Of a stretch of 12,986 nt of DNA, positions 8,264 through 12,986 are shown piece by piece. This stretch comes from an uncultured Prolixibacteraceae bacterium (GTDB taxonomy: Bacteria; Bacteroidota; Bacteroidia; Bacteroidales; Prolixibacteraceae), in assembly GCA_937915865.1 (NCBI GenBank), contig CALGIG010000109.1:1-12986 (forward strand), given 5' to 3'. The position numbers and the translations under genes are program-made. How positions within the stretch are numbered: the stretch's first letter is position 1; each line of letters opens with the position of its first letter. Below the pieces are notes generated by a model. It had not been told where the DNA came from. It saw nothing but the letters and a program-made list of their open reading frames with translations, and did no database searches.

Positions 8264-8548
8264 TTATTCGTTTTCTTCAAATTCTTCTATTTCTTCGTTA
8301 GGTTGAAATTTGGGTTTATGGTACTTTTTGTAAAGAACATAAGCCAAACTTCGGATAGCGACTTTTCTTCCTGAAGACATATTTGTAGGGCGCGCCCATG
8401 GCATAATCAATGCTGCAATTCCTGCAACAAGCAGTCCTTTTACCGGATCCATTCTGATGGCAAGTATCCATACAAATAAATAAAGGATGTCGAAAATAAT
8501 CAGGAAGATCATCACATTATAAAATACAATTTTGAACTTTAATGACAT
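8264..8548 (-). CDS. Small two-helix membrane protein, function unknown
   Basis: A 94-residue protein I do not recognise as a named family. Residues about 5-31 (start KIVFYNVMIFLII) form one long hydrophobic helix and about 38-52 (GLLVAGIAALIMPWA) a second, shorter one. A basic stretch (GRKVAIRSLAYVLYKKYHK) follows, then a strongly acidic tail (NEEIEEFEENE). It lies 23 bases after the pentapeptide-repeat gene and 12 bases before the DUF1015 gene, all on the minus strand, so it is probably in the same transcript. It looks like a real gene because of the tight spacing and clear membrane topology. Nothing suggests an enzyme. Confidence 0.75.
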   Translation of the reverse strand: MSLKFKIVFYNVMIFLIIFDILYLFVWILAIRMDPVKGLLVAGIAALIMPWARPTNMSSGRKVAIRSLAYVLYKKYHKPKFQPNEEIEEFEENE

Positions 8549-8571
8549 GATTTAACTATTTGATTTTACAA

Positions 8572-9141
8572 TTATTCAATTACTAAATTGTATTTGCCTA
8601 ACAAACCAGCTAATCCTGAAATTGAAAATTTCGCTTTTTTCATCCGGTTTTCTTCCGGGTTCAGGGTAAAATTTTCGGCAGCCCTGAAATCGGCGCTTTC
8701 AAGATTTGTTTGTTTGAAAACGGCCATTGATAAATTGCTTTTATCGAAAATAGCTCCTGATAAATCAGTCGTTGCAAAGTCAACTTCAACCAGCGAACAA
8801 CCAATAAACCTGGTCTTCTTCATTTTTTTTCCAAAGAAAGATGAATAATCGAGTACACAATTTTCAAAGTTTACAGCAAAAAGAAAATTAGAACACGGTT
8901 CAAAATCAATTCCAACCAGCTTACAGCCGAAAAATGAAATGTCTTTTAACCCGGTCCCGGTTAATTTTGCTACTGCAAAGTTACAATTTTCAAACCGGCA
9001 GTTGATAAAATCATTATCTGAAAAATCGGTATTGGAGAAGTTACATCCCCGAAAAGTACAATCGTCGAACTCGGTTTGTGATACCTTTAGCCCTGAATAA
9101 TTGATGTTTATGAATTCTTCGTTCTCAAAATACTTCTCCAT
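8572..9141 (-). CDS. Pentapeptide-repeat protein, Qnr-like
   Basis: A 189-residue protein made almost entirely of pentapeptide repeats with central Phe or Leu and frequent Cys, Asn or Asp at i-2: FDDCTF-RGCNF-SNTDF-SDNDF-INCRF-ENCNF (25-55), and DFATTDLSGAIFDKSNLSMAVFKQTNLESADF (121-152). This predicts a right-handed quadrilateral beta-helix. An irregular stretch at about 84-110 and the C-terminus (NPEENRMKKAKFSISGLAGLLGKY, 161-184) resemble the loop and tail of Qnr/MfpA-type proteins, which mimic DNA and protect gyrase. Length is close to that family. Whether this one touches gyrase cannot be told from sequence. It sits 208 bases after serA and 23 bases before a small membrane-protein gene. 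Confidence 0.88.
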   Translation of the reverse strand: MEKYFENEEFININYSGLKVSQTEFDDCTFRGCNFSNTDFSDNDFINCRFENCNFAVAKLTGTGLKDISFFGCKLVGIDFEPCSNFLFAVNFENCVLDYSSFFGKKMKKTRFIGCSLVEVDFATTDLSGAIFDKSNLSMAVFKQTNLESADFRAAENFTLNPEENRMKKAKFSISGLAGLLGKYNLVIE

Positions 9142-9165
9142 TATTTTTAAGTTAATTCAGAGAAT

Positions 9166-9197
9166 AGCCCCACCCTGACCCTCCCCAGGTGGGAGGG
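9166..9197 (-). repeat. REP-like element, copy 1 (inverted relative to copy 2)
   Basis: Contains AGCCCCACCCTGACCCTCCC and then CAGGTGGGAGGG. The segment CCCTCCC (9179-9185) pairs with GGGAGGG (9191-9197) around loop CAGGT. A 21-base stretch (9166-9186) is the exact reverse complement of 9325-9345 in copy 2. The GC-rich sequence is unlike the surrounding AT-rich spacer. Confidence 0.75.
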
Positions 9198-9312
9198 AAT
9201 TTTCAGTCACGAAAGTCATTCTCGTTTATTTCTTTTTTTACTATTCAGCAATTTGTTTGATCGAACAATATCTTTTCATCTCTCAATCCGAAATTCCGGG
9301 TTCATGGTTTTT

Positions 9313-9345
9313 CCCCTCCCTTTCGGGGAGGGTCAGGGTGGGGCT
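9313..9345 (+). repeat. REP-like element, copy 2
   Basis: CCCCTCCC-TTTC-GGGGAGGG forms a 7-base hairpin (9314-9320 with 9326-9332), followed by TCAGGGTGGGGCT. It ends four bases from the serA stop codon, so it may also shape or protect the serA mRNA 3' end. Together with copy 1 it makes an inverted pair 127 bases apart, like a REPIN or a small palindromic mobile element. Similar GGGGAGGGTCAGGGTGGGG repeats are, from memory, scattered between genes in several bacterial genomes. Confidence 0.75.
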
Positions 9346-9349
9346 TCTC

Positions 9350-10273
9350 CTACCTGTTCACACGGTATGTTTGGTCGTTATGTTCAAAGAATGCAACAAT
9401 TTGCTCGGCAGCAGCAACGCCTGCATTTACATTGGCTTCAGAAGTTTCTGCTCCCTGTTTTTTTGGTGTCGAAAAGTATCGTAACCCGTATTTGGCAACC
9501 AGTTCTTCGTGACACGACGGCATAATATCGCTCACATATTTAAAATCAGGCCGCATTTCGAACATTTGTTTCAGGCCTTCTTCGTCAATAACTTCCTTGC
9601 GGGCAGTATTAATCAGCATTCCGCTTTTGGGCATTTTATTTAACAGGGTGAAATTGATCGAGTTTTTTGTTTTTTCGTTCGACGGTATATGCAGCGAAAG
9701 GAAGTCGCTTGCGCTAAAGAGTTCTTCAACCGATTGAACTACTTTTACATCATAAGGGTCCATACTTACTTTTGTGATGCAAGGATCGAGTGCAACAACG
9801 CGCATACCAAGGCCCTGGGCAATACGGGCAACGCGACGGCCAATATTGCCGCAGCCATAAATACCAACGGTTTTGCCTTTAAGTTCGCTTCCGGCGCCAC
9901 CTTTAAATTGTCCGCGCGACATAAAAATCATCATGCCAATGGTTAATTCGGCCACAGCATTTGAATTTTGTCCCGGAGTATTCATTGCCACAATATTTTT
10001 TGCGGTGCACGAAGCCAGGTCCAAATTATCAAAGCCGGCACCAGCACGAACAACTACTTTTAAATTTTTGGCTGCGTCTAAAACCTCGCGGTCGACAATA
10101 TCGCTGCGGACAATAATAGCGTCTGCATCTTTTACAGCTTCGAGTAATTCCGATTTCGACGAATACTTTTCGAGTTTTTGTACTTCGAGACCAGTTGTGG
10201 CAAAAATTTCGGTAATTTGATCAACCGCTAGCGGGGCAAACGGTTTTTCAGTAGCTATTAACACTCGTTTCAT
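9350..10273 (-). CDS. serA: D-3-phosphoglycerate dehydrogenase, short Bacteroidota type
   Basis: A 307-residue NAD-dependent 2-hydroxyacid dehydrogenase. It should oxidise 3-phosphoglycerate to 3-phosphohydroxypyruvate, the first step of serine synthesis. Seen: RAGAGFDN (76-83), NTPGQNSNAVAEL (98-110), the Rossmann motif GIYGCGNIGRRVA (137-149), Asp163 at the adenosine-ribose position (ALDP), and NTARKE with the substrate-binding Arg225. There is no C-terminal ACT domain, so serine feedback through that domain is not expected. Unusually, the canonical catalytic Glu falls on Cys254 (DIMPSCH) and the catalytic His of the usual TPH motif is Lys271 (STPKKQGAET). The same STPKK form is, from memory, normal in Bacteroides SerA, so it is a clade trait and not damage. 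serC lies 225 bases upstream on the same strand, and this pairing supports the assignment over other 2-hydroxyacid dehydrogenases. Confidence 0.9.
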   Translation of the reverse strand: MKRVLIATEKPFAPLAVDQITEIFATTGLEVQKLEKYSSKSELLEAVKDADAIIVRSDIVDREVLDAAKNLKVVVRAGAGFDNLDLASCTAKNIVAMNTPGQNSNAVAELTIGMMIFMSRGQFKGGAGSELKGKTVGIYGCGNIGRRVARIAQGLGMRVVALDPCITKVSMDPYDVKVVQSVEELFSASDFLSLHIPSNEKTKNSINFTLLNKMPKSGMLINTARKEVIDEEGLKQMFEMRPDFKYVSDIMPSCHEELVAKYGLRYFSTPKKQGAETSEANVNAGVAAAEQIVAFFEHNDQTYRVNR

Positions 10274-10458
10274 AAATAAGGTAGTTTTAGTTTGGCAACT
10301 AGAATCAGAATTTGGTTTTGTAGTTGTTGTTTATTTGAAACTCATTCCTCGCACCTGCGACGTTCTTCCCCTTTCTTTCAAAAAGTGGGCGAAAGTTTGC
10401 TCGCGGACTTGGGGTAAGTACTTTAAAATATGACATTATTCAGAATAGGAACAAAAAA
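10274..10458. other. serC-serA spacer
   Basis: The spacer has no ORF of note. It must carry the serA leader and possibly a promoter, but no TAnnTTTG box is obvious on the minus strand. A GC-richer block around 10350-10415 contains only weak hairpins (CGCA-CC-TGCG; CTTTC...GAAAG). Confidence 0.4.
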
Positions 10459-10486
10459 GAAAAGCAGAATCTTCATTCTGCTTTTC
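10459..10486 (-). terminator. Rho-independent terminator of serC
   Basis: A perfect 12-base stem (GAAAAGCAGAAT / ATTCTGCTTTTC) with a CTTC loop. Read on the minus strand it is followed by TTTTTTGT. It begins 13 bases after the serC stop codon, so serC transcripts should end here at least in part, and serA needs read-through or its own promoter. Confidence 0.85.
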
Positions 10487-10498
10487 CCATTATTGAGA

Positions 10499-11575
10499 TT
10501 AAGCTTTCTTTTGCTGTTCAAATTCCTTCATCGTATCAACCAGAGCCTGAACACTTTCAAGCGGCAATGCGTTGTACAACGAAGCGCGGAATCCTCCAAC
10601 AGAGCGGTGTCCTTCCAAACCTACCAAACCTTTTGATTTGGCAAAAGCGCCAAATTCTTTTTCAAATTCTTCATTCCCTTCTGTCATTACAAAAGTAACA
10701 TTCATGCGCGAACGATCTTCAGGATTTGGTACTGTGGCTTTAAACAACGAGTTACGGTCTATTTCGCCATAAAGTAAACCAGCTTTTGCAATATTTACTT
10801 TTTCAATTCCTTCAACGCCGCCTTGTTCCTTCAGCCAGATTAATGTCTGGAGACATCCGAAAACAGCTAATGTTGATGGAGTATTGAACATCGAACCGTC
10901 CTTAATGTGAATGCGGTAGTCGAGCATTGTTGGAATTGGACGTTCAACTTTTCCAAGGGCCGAATCTTTAATAATAACAAGCGTGGCTCCCGACGGGCCA
11001 AGGTTCTTCTGGGCGCCTGCGTAAATCATATCGTATTTCGAAATATCAATCGGGCGGCTGAATATATCCGACGACATATCGCATACCAGCGGAACATTTA
11101 CTTCAGGGTCAACCAAAGTTTCAGTCCCGAAAATGGTATTGTTCGACGTATAATGGAAATAGTCAACATCATCCGGTACTACATATCCTTTGGGTATGTA
11201 ATTGAAATTGGCGTCTTTGGAAGAAGCAACTTCAATTACTTCGCCTAAAAATTTAGCTTCTTTAATTGCTTTCGAAGCCCATGTCCCGGTATTGATGTAG
11301 GCAGCTTTTTTGTTGAGCAGGTTATAAGGTGCCATCAAAAACTGAAGACTTGCACCACCCTGTAAAAATAAAACAGAATATCCTTCAGGAACTTTGAGCA
11401 ATTCTTTAACTAAAGCAATTGCCTGATCCATAACAGCAACAAACTCTTTACTGCGGTGCGATACTTCCATTACCGAAAGACCTGTTCCTGCAAAATTAAG
11501 AGTTGCTTCTGCTACTTTTTCCTTGGTGAATTCGGGTAAAATTGATGGGCCCGCATAAAAATTATGCTTCTTCAT
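10499..11575 (-). CDS. serC: Phosphoserine aminotransferase
   Basis: A 358-residue class-V PLP aminotransferase of normal SerC length. It converts 3-phosphohydroxypyruvate plus glutamate to O-phosphoserine in the cytoplasm; SerC enzymes also often serve pyridoxal phosphate synthesis. Seen: N-terminal HNFYAGPSILP, EVSHRSKEF (37-45), LQGGAS (71-76, cofactor phosphate contact), TSNNTIFGTE (143-152), CDMSSD (165-170), the PLP lysine Lys190 in YAGAQKNLGPSG, NTPSTLAVF (231-239) and the C-terminal EGHRSVGGFRASLYNA (321-336). No key residue is missing. The start is the ATG at 11573-11575, giving the canonical beginning. The next gene downstream on the same strand is serA, the previous pathway step. 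A strong terminator separates them. Confidence 0.96.
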   Translation of the reverse strand: MKKHNFYAGPSILPEFTKEKVAEATLNFAGTGLSVMEVSHRSKEFVAVMDQAIALVKELLKVPEGYSVLFLQGGASLQFLMAPYNLLNKKAAYINTGTWASKAIKEAKFLGEVIEVASSKDANFNYIPKGYVVPDDVDYFHYTSNNTIFGTETLVDPEVNVPLVCDMSSDIFSRPIDISKYDMIYAGAQKNLGPSGATLVIIKDSALGKVERPIPTMLDYRIHIKDGSMFNTPSTLAVFGCLQTLIWLKEQGGVEGIEKVNIAKAGLLYGEIDRNSLFKATVPNPEDRSRMNVTFVMTEGNEEFEKEFGAFAKSKGLVGLEGHRSVGGFRASLYNALPLESVQALVDTMKEFEQQKKA

Positions 11576-11620
11576 TGGATTGAAATTTATGGGTTAATAA
11601 CTTTAAGCTTAATTTTAGTT

Positions 11621-11628
11621 CAAATGTA
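11621..11628 (-). promoter_or_regulatory. Possible serC promoter -7 box
   Basis: On the minus strand this reads TACATTTG, matching the Bacteroidota -7 consensus TAnnTTTG, about 46 bases upstream of the serC start. A clear -33 TTTG is not present at the expected distance; only a TTTC about 24 bases upstream is seen. The rest of the 225-base spacer (11576-11800) is AT-rich and shows no gene. Confidence 0.4.
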
Positions 11629-11800
11629 ATGGCTTATCAACATTTCTTTCCTGAAATAAATCAGAAACAATTGTCAGGAATTTAATCGAAATAAGCTGCA
11701 TCAAAAATCGAATAAAAAATCGATGTAACAATCCTTTAACTGATTATTTTTTCAACTTTCAGTGTTAGTAAGTAAGTGTTTTACTATATTTCCTGTTCTT

Positions 11801-12529
11801 TCATTTCAAAATATCCATCAGCTTATCCTCCTGAAATACTGGAATTACCGGGCAAAGGTCGGTGGTGAGACAATACTCAATACAATCGTCTAAACCTTTG
11901 GATGCGAGCCTGGTTTTTTGAGCGGCTTTTTGTATATAACCAAACAAATTGGGTTTAGCCATATTCCACAAATCGATGGAGGCGGTAACTGCATCGCATA
12001 TACTTTCAAATTTACCCGAATCGAGCAGTTGTTCGGCCAGGGCTCCTGCGCAAACGGTATCTTCGAGGCTGAAGCGGTCTTTCCACGAAGCGCAAAAAAG
12101 TAAAACCGGTGCGTTTTGCTGAATAAGCCAGTTTGATAATACCGAGAGATTGAGAAATGAGCCAATAACTACTGCTTTGGAATGGGCTGCCTGATGAATA
12201 CAACGTGTTCCGTTGGTGGTTGAATAAACGATATCTTTGCCATTAACCAGTTCGGGTGTAAAATTAAATGGCGAATTGCCAAAGTCTGCAAAATCGAGTA
12301 CATAACCGTCGCGTTCAGATGCCACCATATAACCTTTTTGTTTCATGTCGCGGGCTTCGTCGACTGTTGCAACCGGTATGAGGTTTTTTACCCCATTGTG
12401 TATCGCAGCGCAAATAGTTGATGTAGCCCGTAAAACATCAATAATTACAACAATGTTGTTATCGTCAGCATGTCTGGGGTAAATAGCCGGCGATAAACAA
12501 ACTTCCAAACGGTATTTCGGGTTTTCCAT
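11801..12529 (-). CDS. comB: ComB-like 2-phosphosulfolactate phosphatase
   Basis: A 242-residue protein of the ComB family, which in methanogens hydrolyses 2-phosphosulfolactate to sulfolactate using magnesium in coenzyme M synthesis. Family motifs seen: DVLRATSTI (31-39), SERDG (71-75), FGNSP (83-87), TTNGTR (104-109), GSFLNLS (123-129) and CASWKDRFSLEDTVCAG (146-162). Full family length, with no signal peptide. Bacteria carrying comB usually do not make coenzyme M; roles in other sulfonate pathways are possible, so the exact substrate here is uncertain. It is the first gene of the minus-strand series, 225 bases upstream of serC, and is probably a separate transcription unit. The start is the ATG at 12527-12529. 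Confidence 0.88.
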   Translation of the reverse strand: MENPKYRLEVCLSPAIYPRHADDNNIVVIIDVLRATSTICAAIHNGVKNLIPVATVDEARDMKQKGYMVASERDGYVLDFADFGNSPFNFTPELVNGKDIVYSTTNGTRCIHQAAHSKAVVIGSFLNLSVLSNWLIQQNAPVLLFCASWKDRFSLEDTVCAGALAEQLLDSGKFESICDAVTASIDLWNMAKPNLFGYIQKAAQKTRLASKGLDDCIEYCLTTDLCPVIPVFQEDKLMDILK

Positions 12530-12546
12530 AACTTGTTTAAAAGGCG

Positions 12547-12554
12547 CAAAGATA
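12547..12554 (-). promoter_or_regulatory. Probable comB promoter -7 box
   Basis: Reads TATCTTTG on the minus strand, a full match to the Bacteroidota -7 consensus TAnnTTTG, 17 bases upstream of the comB start codon. That implies a very short leader. No clear TTTG lies at the -33 position (the region there reads GTGTTTAAAT). Confidence 0.5.
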
Positions 12555-12717
12555 GGGAAACGAAAGAAGATTTAAACACCTAGGATTACTCAGATTAAAT
12601 GGAATGACCAGATGTGCTGACTCTTGTTTGCCTTCTCGCGCATTTTGCTATCCTTTGACGCAGGAAGACCAGAAACCTGAGCTGGGCACGGGCGGTAGTT
12701 ATATGGTTTGTGCTCTT

Positions 12718-12753
12718 ATAATCCTGACAGGTTTTTGAATCTGTCAGGATTAT
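12718..12753. repeat. Palindrome with CCTGACAG arms
   Basis: Perfect 13-base arms, ATAATCCTGACAG and CTGTCAGGATTAT, around a 10-base loop GTTTTTGAAT. It could be a terminator, but AACCTGACAGG-type palindromes also occur, from memory, as dispersed intergenic repeats in Bacteroidota. No gene end in the window needs a terminator here. Confidence 0.65.
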
Positions 12754-12765
12754 TATAACGGTGAA

Positions 12766-12794
12766 AACATACCTGGTTTAAAACCTGTTATGTT
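12766..12794. repeat. Imperfect palindrome with CCTGGTTTAAAACCTG core
   Basis: Arms AACATACCTGGTTT (12766-12779) and AAACCTGTTATGTT (12781-12794) pair at 12 of 14 positions. It lies 12 bases after the CCTGACAG palindrome and shares its CCTG core, so the two may belong to one repeat element. Confidence 0.45.
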
Positions 12795-12876
12795 GCCTGG
12801 TAAGTTTCGCTAATACCTTTTTCAAACAATGAAAGGTAACCGGGGTGAGTGAAGTGTTTCGTTCGTATCGAAAATA

Positions 12877-12902
12877 AAAAGGGAAACTTTCGTCTCCCTT
12901 TT
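12877..12902 (-). terminator. Terminator-like hairpin
   Basis: An 8-base stem (AAAAGGGA / TCCCTTTT) with a 10-base loop. On the minus strand the stem is followed by TATTTTCG after its own T-run, so it best fits the end of a minus-strand gene beyond the right edge. Plus-strand use is also possible. Confidence 0.5.
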
Positions 12903-12986
12903 CCTGATTCCTTTTCTCTTTATCATTGTGGATTCAATGTCGTTTAGTTAAGAAAAGCCTCTGAGTGGCCTGATTTTACTGGTATT

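Larger units (their letters stand above)
12530..12986. other. Non-coding end region
   Basis: Besides the comB promoter box and the hairpins listed separately, this 457-base stretch shows no supported gene. Bases about 12610-12710 are GC-richer than the flanks. An ATG at 12604 opens a 44-codon frame (MTRCADSCLPSRAFC..., stop at 12736-12738) that runs into the palindrome at 12718, has no recognisable motif and no clear ribosome binding site. No tRNA or rRNA is evident. Confidence 0.5.

Noticed and set aside
9253..9525. Plus-strand frames over the REP-like repeat and the serA 3' end
   Set aside because: They read antisense into serA and through the repeat hairpin; no motif supports them.
11918..12203. 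Short frames on both strands inside comB
   Set aside because: They overlap the well-supported comB motifs in other frames.
12604..12738. 44-codon ORF after comB
   Set aside because: It has no motif, no clear ribosome binding site, and ends inside a palindrome; kept only as a comment in the end-region entry.

Overview
The window looks like a chromosomal stretch of a Bacteroidota bacterium, probably from the marine or anaerobic Marinilabiliales/Prolixibacteraceae side of the phylum (the phylum is well supported, the order is a guess). The evidence is a type 9 secretion system (T9SS) type-B sorting domain, a PorP/SprF-family barrel, a PorE-like OmpA protein, a Bacteroides-type SerA, low overall GC, weak Shine-Dalgarno signals and TAnnTTTG-type promoter elements.

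Left part (2..6844, plus strand): a compact three-gene surface-adhesin cassette. First is the 3' end of a very large repeat protein, cut by the window edge. It has about six cadherin/Ig-like 91-residue repeats, four 123-residue DUF11 repeats, one more Ig-like repeat, then a type-B T9SS C-terminal domain. Five bases downstream is a PorP/SprF-type outer-membrane barrel. After 22 more bases comes a TPR / beta-propeller / carboxypeptidase-regulatory-like / OmpA protein that should bind peptidoglycan. The plausible reading is that the adhesin is exported by the T9SS, held at the surface by its dedicated SprF-like partner and tied to the cell wall by the OmpA protein. Two stacked palindromes (6917..6971) end this unit and the opposing one.

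Right part (7001..12529, minus strand, transcribed right to left): comB-like phosphosulfolactate phosphatase, serC, serA, a Qnr-like pentapeptide-repeat protein, a small two-helix membrane protein, and a DUF1015 protein. SerA and SerC are the first two steps of the phosphorylated serine pathway. DUF1015 proteins commonly sit next to them in Bacteroidota, but their reaction is not established here. serC has its own terminator, and a pair of inverted REP-like repeats lies between serA and the pentapeptide gene. This is therefore a same-strand cluster with several transcription units rather than one tight operon. Only the last three genes are closely packed.

The last 457 bases (12530..12986) have no convincing gene. 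They hold a probable comB promoter, a GC-richer block with a 44-codon ORF of doubtful reality, two palindromes of the CCTGACAGG type and a terminator-like hairpin probably belonging to a gene beyond the window.

The most interesting points are: the abrupt synonymous-codon/GC shift inside the adhesin repeats; the DUF1015 protein with a ParB/sulfiredoxin-like DGHHR motif in a serine cluster; the SerA lacking the canonical catalytic Glu and His; and the inverted REP-like pair.
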